Shown here in pieces: positions 23,901-35,830 of a DNA stretch of 64,000 nt (position 1 is the first letter of the stretch; every line of letters starts with the position of its first letter). The DNA is from Straminergon stramineum (Eukaryota; Streptophyta; Bryopsida; Hypnales; Calliergonaceae): the NCBI GenBank assembly GCA_963920665.1, contig OY987267.1, forward strand, positions 16,430,001-16,494,000, written 5' to 3'. The position numbers and the translations under genes were made by a program. Under the pieces are notes generated by a model. That model did no database searches and was not told where the DNA came from. It saw only the letters and a list, made by a program, of their open reading frames with translations.

Positions 23901-24770
23901 AGTCATTGCTCACATTTGAGTTGTTAGGTTGTCATTTAACCCTTGAAGGATCATTATGAGATCAAATTTCATTTTTGAATCATATTTAAGATTAAATTAA
24001 ATTAATTTATATTACATGAGATTGTGAATTATCTATCAAAGTACACAATCTCTATTAATTATGTGAAAATTTGAAATTAATATAATTTTTATAGCAAAAA
24101 GTGAAAAGAAGTTTCAAATATAACAAAAAAAGGCAATTAAATTAAACTTCTTAAAAAAATACAAGTAGCAATGAAGTATAGTGTAAATTTTTTAAAGTAA
24201 TTATTAAATATTTTTTACACCTTACCCTATACAAAGGCCAAATTTGGTAGAAATGAAGTCATTTTTGTAAAAAAGTGCCACATGTCATCTTGTGAATGGT
24301 GTGAGGTGACGTGGCCCCTTGAGAATATGAAGTGGAAATTCAATTTTGGCACTTAAGTGGCAAATCAAACCCTCATGTATGGTATACATCCTCGACAATA
24401 ACCTTCAAATAAAATTGTCACTATCAAGCTAAATTTAGCCTTTGTGTAATATAATTAATGACGAAATTTTGATATTTTTTATTTGAACAAAAAAATCATA
24501 TAAAATTAGTTCTTAAAAGATTTTTAAAGATTTTTACATGAGAAAATTAAAATGTTTAATAGTTTAAGATGTTTTAATAGCCTTTTCAGATAACCTTTCA
24601 AGTCTCTTTGTACAACTTGACCACTACTATTTTGGGAATCTAGGTCCCAAACTTTTGTCCTATTTTGCGAATCAGCCAATTAGAAACAATATAGTATTCA
24701 ATGCAATTCAATCATTTTTCTTTTTGTACTTAAAGCTTCACTTGACATTCAAAATGTTTTTTGTCGTACA
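20906..24770. other. AT-rich intergenic DNA, nothing recognised
   Basis: Nearly 4 kb without a recognisable gene. A CTCCCTCCATCC motif at about 22709 looks like one end of a Stowaway-type MITE, but its partner end is not visible. Confidence 0.35.
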
Positions 24771-25135
24771 TAGGAGGTGACCCATTTCTAATCACCCCCC
24801 CATTTCCCCCTTGTAGACTACTTCCTTTCTAGTCAAATAGTAATGAGTGTATGTTAATTTATGGCATAGTTCCCGATGTAGTTGTGGTGCATTATGATTG
24901 CTAGAAGACTCTCAATATTGCAATGAACCCTTGGTCAGAAATATGAAGACCTTCATGACAAATATCAGTCAAACATAATTTTAAGCTAAAAAATTTATAG
25001 TAATTATGTTTTGAGAAATAAAATTATGAAAATTTATGGAATCCTTCCAAACTCTATTTATGTACATAGGAAAATTCCTCCACCCAAGAAACTTGCACTC
25101 TAGATATGCATAATTGCTTAGGTGGTTGAGACATG
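24771..25135 (-). repeat. Dispersed repeat family L, copy 1 (inverted relative to copy 2)
   Basis: Its reverse complement aligns by eye with 32645-33031, including CAATCATAATG.(G/C)CCAC, TTGCAATATTGA and CTCAAAACATAATTACTAT. Both ends contain a version of GACCCATTTC.AA.CAC in inverted orientation, so this is probably a terminal-inverted-repeat element. No target duplication was defined. Confidence 0.6.
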
Positions 25136-25185
25136 ACTAGTTGAGTTGTCTCCAAGAGACTCTCCATTCATGATGGTCCCTGGAC

Positions 25186-25195
<10 letters not shown>

Positions 25196-25258
<63 letters not shown>
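25196..25258 (+). repeat. (ATT)n microsatellite
   Basis: About 21 uninterrupted ATT units. Confidence 0.97.
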
Positions 25259-25260
<2 letters not shown>

Positions 25261-25304
25261 TTTTGCTTAAGAAATTTGACAAATTTTTAAAAATCAATAT
25301 ATTA

Positions 25305-25389
25305 TATTTCCTTTGTTTTTAAATAATATTGGTGTTTCCTTTGTATCTCACAAAAGAAACACTAGTATAATTTAGAAACAAAGGGAGTA
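25305..25389 (+). mobile_element. Short Stowaway-like MITE / hairpin
   Basis: CCTTTGTTTTTAAAT..TATTGGTGTTTC at the left is mirrored by GAAACACTAGTATAATTTAG followed by AAACAAAGG at the right, about 24 of 29 positions pairing. The ends are bounded by TA, and the right end reads ..AAAGGGAGTA, as in Stowaway (Tc1/mariner) elements. At 85 bp it can fold into one hairpin. Confidence 0.6.
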
Positions 25390-26408
25390 GAAATTGGGAG
25401 TTTAGTACATATTACAATTAAGTAAAAAATATTAAGTAAAAAAATTTAATTTATACCATGATTTGTGTGTGTGGCAATTTTTTGTTGAGTTGCAACATTG
25501 GAAGAATATTGAAATATTCTTTTTTTAATGAATGTAATTGCCCTAATTTACAAAAAATTCAGATTAAGATGATATTATAATTGGATTTTTTAATTTATTT
25601 TATTTTATCCCTAAACTCGATGCCACATTTGCATAAATATTTGTATGTTTCGTTCAATAAGTATTGTCATCCCTTTCTAGAATTGACCTTTATATATTCT
25701 TTTCTAAGATTTAATACATGTATGTCAAGAGTCCTTCTATGACTTTCAACCAAATCCAATAAAAAAATTTGGGAATTTTGTAATAGAAACAATGCTCAAT
25801 TGCCTATTAGGGTATAATTAGGTATAGTTACCTTAACCCCTAAGTGCCTAAGCCTTTCCAAGTGTGTTTTGACTATGAAAAAAGAGCATTGGCTTGTAGT
25901 TATCCTCAATGAAGCAAATTGTATTTTTTTCCAAATCTAACAGTATAGATGATAATAGAGCTCATTGTTTAGTATGCACACCAATTTTGAGTGCTGAATT
26001 TTCTAGGAGTTGTGAGATTATACAAAGGGAAATATACATTTTCTACTTTTTGTATGTTATCTTTGTCTACAATGTTTCAAAAATTTGCATATAAATGTTT
26101 TGGGGGATTGGAGGTAACAGGAACAATTTCAAAGAGTGTTAGCACTCTAAAATGCACTTCCCAAAAACTTAATTTCACATGAAAAAACATCAAATTCATT
26201 TCACAATCCACCTTGCAATTATTGAAATGCAATTTTTGTTTATAAGTAGAAATTGCAAATAGCTTCAAATAAACACTTGCATGTTGAAATTTTCAATGGT
26301 GAAAATCATGAAAAGACTTTAAACTTTTCATTGGGACCATTCTCAAAGCAAATGGATAAGTACAATTTCTTAAAACTCAAATCAAATGAAATTGCCAAGC
26401 TTTGCATA

Positions 26409-29331
26409 CACTACAAGAAAATTGGGGTGTAAATGATTGCAAAATGATTGCAAAGAATGACTGCTAAGAAGTCATTCTGGACAAATTTGACTTCGGAATG
26501 ACTAGGGGCCCTGAAGTCATAACGGACAAGTCATTCTTGAAATGACTGCGATTATATTATCACCATCCATATTTCAACCTTGGATGAAGAATGGATGAGA
26601 GGGTCTATGTGGCTCATGAAGTGGGCAAGAAAATTTTTAGGAAAGGTCAGGTAGTTGCCCATTTTCGAAGGATTTTTTGCTAACATGGATGTCCATGTCA
26701 GCCAATTATGTAGTCATTTTGCAGTCGTGATGGAGTCTAAGGGTTGCTAACGTAGACATCCACGTCAGAGTCATCTGTAAATCATTACGTAGTCATTTTG
26801 CAATCCAAGCGCTACTGATGTCAACATCCACGTCAGAGTCATCTGTAAATCATTACGTAGTCATTTTGCAATCCAAGTGCTACTGACATCAACATCCACG
26901 TCAAAGTCATGTGTAAATCATTACGTAGTCATTTTGCAATCCAAGTGCTACTGACATCAACATCCACGTCAAAGTCATGTGTAAGTCATTGTGAAGTCAT
27001 TCTCAAGTGGCATGGATTTAGGGTTCAAGTTTCTCTCCAAGGACATTAGAAGTCATTTTCTTATCATTTTCAATTCATTGAGATGTGGACAAAAAAGACT
27101 ATAATGACAATTGCATGGGGAGTGGTCATTTTGTAGTCACATATGAGTACATTCAAACTTCCACAATGATACACCATATACAATACACCATATTTTTGCA
27201 TACATGTTGGATGGCTTCCCAAGCTAGTGAGTGTGTGAGTAAGGAGAGGTTAAATGACAAGTCTTTTATAGAAGCAGGATAGTAGGAGGCAAGACAAACC
27301 ATGTGGGATAAGGAAAAACGCAGGAATTGTGGTAGAAGTAAAATTTTAGACCTCATTGAGACATAGGAGATTAACTTTTTTTTTTAAATTGTACTAATAA
27401 AATTTGGAAAATCAATTTCACTTTCATCTCCAAAAATCCGTTTTAGATTTTGTGCCTCAAATCAAAAGTTATAGACAAATTTGCTAAAGGGATGAGAATA
27501 GATTAGAACTTGATCAATATTGGGGTCACCTATTCAATTTTCCTAAAATAAGGAAGTATATAGTTGTCCTAGGTCTTCTCACTTCATGCAAGGAAAGTGT
27601 GATAATGACTACATAAGATGTTTACAAATTACATAATGAATCAAAGTGTACAAGGTACCAAAGTAGTAGTAGAGTAGGTGTGCAATAGTCCAAGACTTAT
27701 GAGTAGTCATTTGGTAGTCACAGGAAGTCATTCTATAATGGCACTAGAGTTGTGATGTTGTCATTTGTGTAAAGGAGAAATGGGACTCAACAACTATTGT
27801 TGACTCCATCTAAATACTTTAGTATGTGTTTATTGGGACCCTAGTAATTCAAATGTGAATCACATGAAGTATTCAAAAGTAGTATAATGGCAATGGTGCA
27901 AGTTTCAAGAAATCATCATTAGCATATCAATAGGAATTTGGACCCTAAGGACAAAGACAATATATACCAACAAATGGAAAGGTCGGCCACCGACAATGCA
28001 TGATTTCAAAGAAAAAAATGTTAGTCGACTACAACAGCACATGTATGTATTATTGTAGTTGTTTGGCATTTTTTGATGCAGTTCATTGACAAGCTAGTTT
28101 GATCCCAAGGAGGTTCTATGTGAACAACATAGTCAGAAAGCATACTAAAAGGTTGTCATTTTTTTTTATATAATAATCGTTTCGGAGTAGTTGCAGGGCT
28201 GACTGCTCTCCACCGATGGCCCATTCCATTGGAGAGAGTTAATTTAGTTGGCGCCATTGAATTATCAGTGGAAGACAACTTACTAGCACAGAAAGAGTAC
28301 TAGAGTCTTCAATTGAAATTGGAGGTTTCAACTGCCTTCTGCACTTATCTAATGTCTTTGTGAACTACTGATGAAATTTGTAGTACATAAACGTTGCAGT
28401 CTAATTGTGTAACCCAGGACCGAATTTCAATACTCAGTGCACCCCAAATGTCGGTTTGCCATTGCTTTGGAATCTATGACTTACACATCACTAACTATGG
28501 TCACTTCAAGTCATTTTTTAGTAATAGTGTAGAGGCCTTGTAGTTGTCCAATAAAGGCAGAAGGACATCAGAATTGTGGTGTAGTCATTGCGCCCATATG
28601 TAAACTCTGTCCATTAAGTGTCGTGAATCATGTGAAGCCACTATTATTTTACAGTCGCCCTAAGGTACAATGTTGTTGCAAGACCAATACCCTATCTAGT
28701 CATCCTCAGCCTCCATTTTTTGTCGAGTATTGATTACAGTTGTACCAGACCATAGCAAAAAATGTAACCCGTGAACCTGTTGGCACCCTTTGCACCTTCG
28801 TTCCCCAAGGCCTTCTAAAATCACCATGTGTGAGTGTTAATGTAGTCTTGACGTAGTTGCCTATGAGTGACCCCCACTTGCGATGTTTGTGGATCCGTGT
28901 CTCCTACTTGACTACAATGCAACTCTATGACAACACAAAGTCGCAACCGAGTAATGGGAGAACGGTTATCATCCACGTTAGTAAAGCAAAACTTCCTGAA
29001 ATCCTTAAACATGAGATCCTACAGTCATTTTCTAATTGCGACGTAGTTGCATGACAATCACCATGTATAACTAGGTCGTGACTGAGTCCTCTACATAGGA
29101 TTTTAGGCTTCTCCTACCAGAAGCTTGACGATGGACTAGATGAAAAGGACTTTAGTCGTTCAGCACTCTGTCAAGTCTTCATCTTGCAATCGCACTAACG
29201 ACTGGGAAATGTCTCGAAGAAACTGGCAAAACTTGATTCGGTGCAATTACAGAGGGCACAGTCATTGTTTAGTGAAACCAGACCCAAAGTCATTTACTGG
29301 CAGTCACAAATGTGCCCAATTTCTTGTAGTG
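26409..29331 (+). mobile_element. Non-autonomous CACTA (En/Spm-type) transposon
   Basis: The ends are CACTACAAGAAAATTGGGG (left) and its inverse CACTACAAGAAATTGGGC (right). It is flanked by a 3-bp target duplication, ATA, at 26406-26408 and 29332-29334. CACTACAAGAAA ends and 3-bp duplications are diagnostic of the superfamily in plants. Both subterminal regions are dense in short AGTCATT-type motifs, as expected for transposase-binding repeats, and a 68-bp tandem array lies inside the left end. The 2.9-kb body shows no transposase. Confidence 0.88.
26690..27010 (+). repeat. 68-bp tandem repeats in the CACTA subterminal region
   Basis: CACGTCA(G/A)AGTCAT recurs at 26761, 26829, 26897 and 26965, exactly 68 bases apart each time, with a partial diverged unit before it. 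Each unit contains TACGTAGTCATTTTGCAATCC or a close version. Confidence 0.9.
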
Positions 29332-29578
29332 ATAAAGTCGGAAAATGAAGAAAAATTAGTGAGCTTCACATTCCACTTTTAGTACACATTTGCCTTAGAA
29401 GACCTCTCAATAATTGAATATATACTTTTCTAAATGAAAAATGAAAGCTCTCCATGGTTCACCCTCAAAACTGCCTGAATTTTTTTTAAACTGGTCATAG
29501 GAATTTAACTGCCCGCACAAAAATGGGCCTGAAATTTCAGATTGACCATATATGGTTGTTAAGGCATGTAGGGGTTAA

Positions 29579-29615
29579 CCCCTAAGAGCATAAGAAGAGA
29601 TTCAACAACCTTGGA
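29579..29615 (+). mobile_element. Left end of another TTAA element, abutting family B
   Basis: CCCCTAAGAGCATAAG follows the TTAA at 29575-29578 that also ends the family B element, so the two share one target site. The sequence is interrupted at 29616 by a solo LTR and no matching right end was found. Confidence 0.45.
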
Positions 29616-30758
29616 TGTCGCGCCCCTTAGTGACACTTACCACCTTAAGCTCACTTTCCAAACACTTAGCACCTTAGTGCCACTAAGGTTCACGCTCTCC
29701 TAACACTGCACATGCCACGCACCCACAATGTTAGGTTCCAACCCAAGTCACGGGGTTCCCCATTCCTCCGTGACTCCCAATCCTTTCCTTCTAATCCTTA
29801 ACTCCCACAAGACACCGGGCATGTCATTTGATGACATGGGGCGGAACTTCCATTGATGTCCAAGCAATCGGTGAGGCACTACTCCCACCGGTGCTAACCG
29901 CCCTTGAATGGGACCCAACTCCCCACTAGGCCCAACCCAACTCATTTCGGGACTCACTAATCGGGACTCACCCAACGGGACTCACACCATGGCCTAGTGT
30001 AGAGTGGGACACCACCCAACCGGTATCAAGGAGTGCACAAGCACTCCATGGTAACACACAAGTGGTGGTGAGGCTCCAACACTAACCTCACCACCCGGGG
30101 CCACTTAGGCTCACCATGGCACCATCCGGGAGTGAGGAGGGAGACCACCCCTCCTCATAGTACTCTCTGCGGGATTCGGCAGCCCCCCCCCATACTAGAG
30201 GTCACCGGGAACCCCCAAGATGCACCCCATCTTGGAAGACCACCCATTTCTCCCGATTCGCACTACTTTGGGACTCCCGAACTTCCACCCGGCATAACTT
30301 TGCGGTCCGGGATCCAAATCGCACATGCGACCCCATTTTCGACATCTACGCGACGCGTAGATGCCGATGGACTACTCACTTGCTCCATTCGGACAAGTAC
30401 TCGCAAAGATATCGCCCTCCAAAGATTCGGGACACTCCCGCCGCGGCCGGGACACTCCCGGCGCGGCCAGAGCACTCCCGGCGCGACCGGGACACCCCCA
30501 ACTTTGAACGCCCATAACTTTTGACTCGCAAGTCCAAATCACGCGTTCTTTGGACGGCTAGAAGAGTCTTCTCAAGACCTTTCCAAGCATATATCACACG
30601 CCTTCAAATTCATCCGGATCAGAGCGCTACATCGCTCTGATCGCTCGGGACTCCTAGTCCCCCTCACCTCATCTCTTGCAAGGCTTGGGGAGTCACCCCC
30701 AATGTCCCCCTTGCTCACCAAGGTGGCACGGGCACGCCTTGTGATGAGGGTCGTGACA
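29616..30758. mobile_element. Solo LTR of a retrotransposon
   Basis: The 1143-bp GC-rich segment starts TGTCGCG and ends CGTGACA, the TG...CA form of LTRs. It is flanked by a 5-bp duplication TTGGA at 29611-29615 and 30759-30763. No gag-pol or second LTR is adjacent, so it is best read as a solo LTR left by LTR-LTR recombination. A triplicated GGGACACTCCCG(C/G)CGCG motif lies at 30428-30480. Superfamily (Gypsy or Copia) cannot be told from the LTR alone. Confidence 0.75.
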
Positions 30759-30763
30759 TTGGA

Positions 30764-31328
30764 AGCCCATTTGAGGTTGGTTCTCCATGTTGAAAACTAG
30801 CCAGAGTTGGTGAGAATTTAAAATTATCAAAAAATTGAGAAAGAAAAAATAATATATTTTTAAATATGAAAAAAATTAAAAAATAATATGAAAAAAATTT
30901 AATTGTTTTTTTAATTAATATCCGACATAGCCATCGCCTAGCCACGTCAGCCAGCTACTAGAGTTGAGCTCACATAGTCCAAGAATTCATGGGAACTTTC
31001 AGTCTTCCAAAGTAGCTAAATCCCATCTTCTGAGCCAACATCAATGAGGTGAATTATGAATTTTTTCAAGAGTTTACTACTAGAGCTTATGAAGTACATC
31101 CAAATATGTTAAAAAGAGCAATTTTTGTTTGTCTTTCAATAATGTAACTAACATAGTCACACAATGCTTCTTGATTATTTTGTAGGGTTCACAAACAATT
31201 CATGTAAAGATGGGAAGGAAAAAAAATTTGACAAAATGAAAATATATTGTGTAGATTCTACATCATGCCACAATTTAATTGGGTAAAAAAGTTCAAAATC
31301 TACCTCTACATGCCTTCTTCCTAGGAAA
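30764..31328. other. AT-rich spacer
   Basis: Nothing recognised; probably the disrupted body of older repeats. Confidence 0.3.
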
Positions 31329-31332
31329 TTAA

Positions 31333-31556
31333 TCCTTAAAAGATGGACTAGTGACTTGTAGAAATCATTACTTTTGGAATCGCGTGACATCATTTTCTTT
31401 TAAAAAAAGCAAAAGTATTCATCGGAAGTTAAACTATCGTGCAAGACCACTCCTTTTTGCACAAAGTTATGAGGATGAACAATTGCACTTATATCCTATA
31501 TGAGAAGATTCTTTGGCATCCATTTGACAAGAAACGTCCTCGGCTTCATTTACGGG
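31333..31556 (+). mobile_element. TTAA-flanked MITE, family C copy
   Basis: TTAA at 31329-31332, a left end decayed to TCCTTAAAAGATGG, and the right end ..TTTACGGG before TTAA at 31557-31560. The 224-bp interior carries the family C landmarks GTGACATCAT, TATTCAT.GGA(A/G)GT and GAGGATGAACAATTGCACTT. Confidence 0.75.
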
Positions 31557-31639
31557 TTAAGCTTCACCCAAGAAAATTGAATTTTTTTTTAAAAATGGCC
31601 CTGTTTGTGCCCAAATATTTTTAAAATAAATAATAAATT

Positions 31640-32010
31640 TAAAAAAATATATCCTTGGTCCTGGTGCCACGGAACTGACACTCGCAGCATTCGCCAGGTG
31701 GCAAGGACCGACAATTGCGGCTTACGTGGAAGGAAGCCAACGAAGCACGTAAAGGAGAATTGGTGAACGCGGGAGAACCGACAGCACACTGCGAGGCCAT
31801 CAATTGGTGGTCCACTTCCCTAAAAGATGGAGACTTGTCTTTTTCTTTCCGTCTCCCGTTTCTTTTCACTTCGCTGACCCCTGGCACGCATTCATTTTCC
31901 AATTGTCCTTTACCTTACCCATGCGGCTCTGTGGCGGCTCCTTGGAAATTGGGTCGCACTGACAGGTTTGCCCTGTTGGCATTGTTGAAATTTTTTAATT
32001 TCTTAATATA
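31640..32010. other. GC-richer island of unknown nature
   Basis: About 370 bases with many CG dinucleotides stand out against AT-rich neighbours. An open frame of 98 codons exists on the plus strand (31715-32011), but no family or splice pattern is recognised. It could be an orphan promoter, a first-exon remnant or a gene fragment. Confidence 0.35.
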
Positions 32011-32054
32011 AATAAAGACAAATGTGAGAAATGGGGAGAGCAATTTAAATTTAA

Positions 32055-32625
32055 CCCCTACAGGACCAAGGCCATTTTTCTGTGAAAAAACACTCAAATC
32101 TGTCATTTCTGTTGTGTTCACCCAAGAAAACAAAAAATATATATTTTTTAGAATCTAACCATAGGCTCTTGTACTTTACTTGTTTGAAACCAAGTGGTAA
32201 AAAATTTCATGAAGTTTGACCATACAGATTGGAAGATATTAGCATTTAAAGTTATTTTTTCAAGAAGATGCTCATATTGCCCGAAAAACAAGATTGTTCG
32301 TAACTTTCACATTACTAATCCAAATGGAATGAATCAAAGCTTCACATGTAGACAAAAATATAATCTATAAGAAAAAAGAATTAAAAAAAAAATTTCATTT
32401 CAAGTTTTTGTGGATTTTTTTTTTGCCTGGTGACGTGAAAATTATGTTTAAGATGGCATAACTTTTGCTTCTGGGCATTGATTGAAATAAAAATTATATT
32501 CCCATTAAGCTAATCAATTTTTCTATCTTATGAGAAAGTTTTAGAAAGTTTAACTAAAAATTGAGGTCATAGGAACCTGCTCAAAATCCATTTTGTCCCC
32601 CAAGGGGACAATGGTCCTTTAGGGG
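32055..32625 (+). mobile_element. TTAA-flanked element, family J
   Basis: TTAA at 32051-32054 and 32626-32629. The left end CCCCTACAGGACCA and right end (reverse-complemented) CCCCTAAAGGACCA match at 13 of 14 positions. The element is 571 bp and non-coding. Part of its interior is the inverse of the right half of family A. Confidence 0.8.
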
Positions 32626-32644
32626 TTAAAATTTTTGATAGTGT

Positions 32645-33031
32645 AGGGCATATGACCCATTTCCAACCACTTAAGCAATTACAAGTATAAATTATGGAGC
32701 GTGGGATTCGCGAGTGGGTAAATTTTTTTGTGTACAAGAATAGAGTTGGAAAAGATTCCATATATTTCCAAAATTTTATTACTCAAAACATAATTACTAT
32801 GGATTTTCTTAGCTCAAGATTATGTTTGACCTATATTGGTCATATAGGATTTCCTATTTCCAACCAAGGTTTAGTTGCAATATTGATAGTCTTGTAGCCA
32901 ATCATAATGTGCCACAACTACACCAAGAACTATGTCATAATTAATTACCACTCTTCACTACTTGGTCGGAAAAGTAAATAGTCTATATGGCGGAAAGGGG
33001 GGGTGATCAGAAAGGGGGCGCCTCCTATAAG
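32645..33031 (+). repeat. Dispersed repeat family L, copy 2
   Basis: Inverted relative to 24771-25135 and starting about 15 bases past the family J element. The right end is rich in G (AAAGGGGGGGTGATC) and mirrors a left-end GACCCATTTCCAACCAC in part. Confidence 0.6.
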
Positions 33032-33451
33032 TTATAAATTTTTAATAATTTTTTGAACAGTGGGGCCCACTTGACAGAAAAAAGTCTCTAGACTACCCCC
33101 AAACCATAAAAAAATTGTATCCATAAGGTAGTTGGCTCTTAATGTGCCCGTTTAAGGGTTGGTCGGCCTTTTTGATGGTTCTTAGATACACGAAATGATT
33201 TTTCCTTATTTTTCACTTGGAGAAAAATTGATGTGGAAACCAACCCAAGTGGTTTCATATTTTTTGGAGCATTTTTGAATTACTTATAAATTTCTGAAGA
33301 ATTATGTTGTAGGTATCTATTTCTTGATCATAGACTTTACAAAACCCACACATGTGTAGTCTGAAAAAAGATATGGCTTCACCAAAAACAAACACTACAA
33401 CATGTAGAAAGTAATAGACAAGGTTCTAAAATGTGACCTTTACCAAACTAA

Positions 33452-33700
33452 ACTCCTAAAGGATCAAGGCCTATTTTTTGGACAAAAATCACTCGAAATT
33501 GCCATTTCTGCTGTGTTCATTCATTCAAGAAAAAAATTAAAATAAAAAAATACAACCATAGGATCTTGTACTATACTTGTATGAGATCATATTGTAAATT
33601 TTTTTAATCAAGTTTGACCATATAGATTGAAAAATACTAGCATTCAAAGTTGTGGGGAAATTTTTTTTTGAATACAAGTAAACATTTCAGAAATGGCCCC
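33452..33700 (+). mobile_element. Truncated family J element
   Basis: Begins with CTCCTAAAGGATCAAGGCC, a decayed form of the family J left end. It follows J past CATTTCTG(C/T)TGTGTTCA and CCATAGG.TCTTGTACT, then loses similarity. No right end or second TTAA. Confidence 0.5.
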
Positions 33701-34850
33701 ACATTGGCTCTTATTCCATCCACTAGCAAAGGATTTTTTTTTCCATTTGACAAATGTTAAAACGCTTTGACATCATTGACAAAACATTCAATACTTTACA
33801 CATATCCATTTTACAACTTGTTAATGTCTATTTTAGACCTTGGCTAGGGATAGTCTTAAGAAGAGGGGTGGAATTAGAGCAGAGTATGATAATGGTGGTC
33901 TTGCTTAGCTACAACAATTACAATTATAGTATTTTCTAACATGGTCACAACATGAAGGTCTTCAAAAGTCACTTCTTATAATGAATTTACACCCAAAAGG
34001 TGGAAGTTCCTAATGCAATCATTGATCACTGCATCACCATCATCCAATACATTGATTGTGGCCACTAATTCAACCTAATGTAGTCCAAATCTCATTTCTT
34101 CAAAAAAGTTTGTTAAAAGTTGATACAAAACTTTAAAGAGTCATTGATGGGGTGATTTACCTTAGTTTCTTTAAGGCAAACATCACCCCTAACACCAAGT
34201 GCAAACATCCCATTATTCACAAAAATAAGTCACCCTATTGTTGCACAAATGGGGCCATAGTCGAAAATAGATGATAAAGTAAAATAGCCCATTACTGATC
34301 TTTTATTCATTGCGGACTCCTAAGAATGACCCCACTATGGTTTTCTTTTAGTTACAGAGATTTGAGTCGCATTCAATGTCTTAGCTAATTGGAATGGAGT
34401 GATGAGTGATCACGACAGGAACTTTCAATTTTTTAGTGTTAATTCATTGGAGGAAGTGCCTTTTTTAGGTCTTCTATGTTAGAAAATATTGTGACCACTA
34501 TAGGTGAGTAAGATGAATGTTATAGATCAGTTTTGGTTGGTTTTGGGATAGTCTACAGACTCTTTTAGGTGGTGATGGGCTGAACACTTCAAAAATTCAT
34601 AACAAATTCACACTTTGTTGAAAAAATATAGTTTCAAATGCTCTCACCATTCCTATCACTTGACTTTCTCTGAAAAAAAAAGTAGAAAATTTCAGAAATG
34701 ACAAGAGGACAAACCCCCCATTTGGTCGTAATGTGCTGTTTTACACTTTTACCTTATACCTTGTGGCTTATGGCTTTTAAATAATGGATTTCAAATTTTA
34801 AACTTGCCCCTTCCACCTGTCCAATCAAAAGTGCCCCCAACCTGTCCCAG
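33701..34850. other. AT-rich intergenic DNA
   Basis: Nothing recognised. From about 34.85 kb base composition rises toward the REF/SRPP-like gene's upstream region. Confidence 0.35.
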
Positions 34851-35289
34851 CCCCCAACGATGATCACACACAGTACGTCAACACTTTCAAACCAGCGTCT
34901 GTCTTGTCAGTCTTGGTTGTGCCGTCATTGTATTGTTGGTTGGATTTATCGCCCCACCCATTTCTTTTTCTTTTTCTTTTCCGTTTCCTTCGCGTCTACC
35001 ATAACAATAAAAGAAACCAAAGGGCGTCGGGGGAAAGAAATCATGGAGAAGTCTACGTCAAGCATAAAAGACGGAGCGTCTACCAGCTTCCTCTCCGCCT
35101 CCTCTTAATCTTAAGCTTACTTCCTGCACACCCCTCCTCCACCTGGTCTTTTGTCGCAACTTCGGACGCGGCAAGAGCGGGAGCCTCACGGTACGCGCAA
35201 CTAAACCTGCCATTTCTCTTCTGTTGATGTTAAATTTGTTTTTTCTCACTTGGAAAAAAAAAATCGGTTTTTTTTTTTTGAATTCGGTA

Positions 35290-35830
35290 TGCGGTTTGAA
35301 GAGGTTCGTTTCGCTGGAGGTTTGGTGTCTGTTCGTGGATTGTGTTGGAATGCTGGCGAGATCGCGGTTCCTACCATTTTTGCAGTGTTGTTTTTTGTTT
35401 CTCTACACGGCGGTGAAAAACTGCGTCGGTTTTTTTGAGTGAGGGGTTCGGTTTTAAGAGATTTTGCTGCTGGAGGTTTGAATTGGCTGTCGCTGAATTG
35501 AGGTGAAATTTTGGCGAGATTGCGTTTGCTACTATTCTGTCGTATTTGTAGTTCCTTCTTGTCGCGGCGAAAGTAAACTGCGTTGCATATGAGCCAGAGA
35601 TGTAGTTTTAAGAGTTTTTGTGGCGCTGGAGGGGTGTCTGTCTTCGCATTGCGGTGAAGTTGCTGAAAGCGATATTGCCGAACCTACTATTCTGAAGTTT
35701 TGTTTCTTTTTTTCTTGTTGCGGCGAGAATAAACTGCATCGCGCGGTTTCTGGAGTTTTGTCAGTGGATTATCGTGAAACGGCCGGATTTGCTTGCGAGA
35801 TTTCGCGATTGAGTTACGAGGATGTGAGAG
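35290..35830 (+). repeat. 156-bp tandem repeat in the upstream region of the REF/SRPP-like gene
   Basis: CTGGAGG starts at 35314, 35470 and 35626, exactly 156 bases apart, and a shorter fourth unit (CTGGAGT) starts at 35750. Each unit carries diverged versions of GGCGAGATCGCG...CCTACTATT and GCGGCGA.A.TAAACTGC. The array is GC-rich and lies 1.1-1.6 kb before the likely start codon, perhaps in a 5' UTR intron. Confidence 0.7.

Larger units (their letters stand above)
25837..29574 (+). mobile_element. TTAA-flanked element, family B, split by a CACTA insertion
   Basis: TTAA at 25833-25836 is followed by CCCCTAAGTGCCTAAG. The other end, reverse-complemented, is CCCCTACATGCCTTAA, then TTAA at 29575-29578. 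Without the CACTA element at 26409-29331 and one copy of its target duplication, about 812 bp remain, within the size range of families A, G and H. No transposase was seen. Confidence 0.7.

Noticed and set aside
26690..27010. Regular repeats as a CRISPR array
   Set aside because: The units are contiguous 68-bp tandem copies without unique spacers, in a plant transposon.
35043..35106. Upstream ATG as the start of the REF/SRPP-like protein
   Set aside because: Its frame stops after 20 codons and does not join the later exons. The ATG at 36881 joins in phase through a GTGAGT donor.
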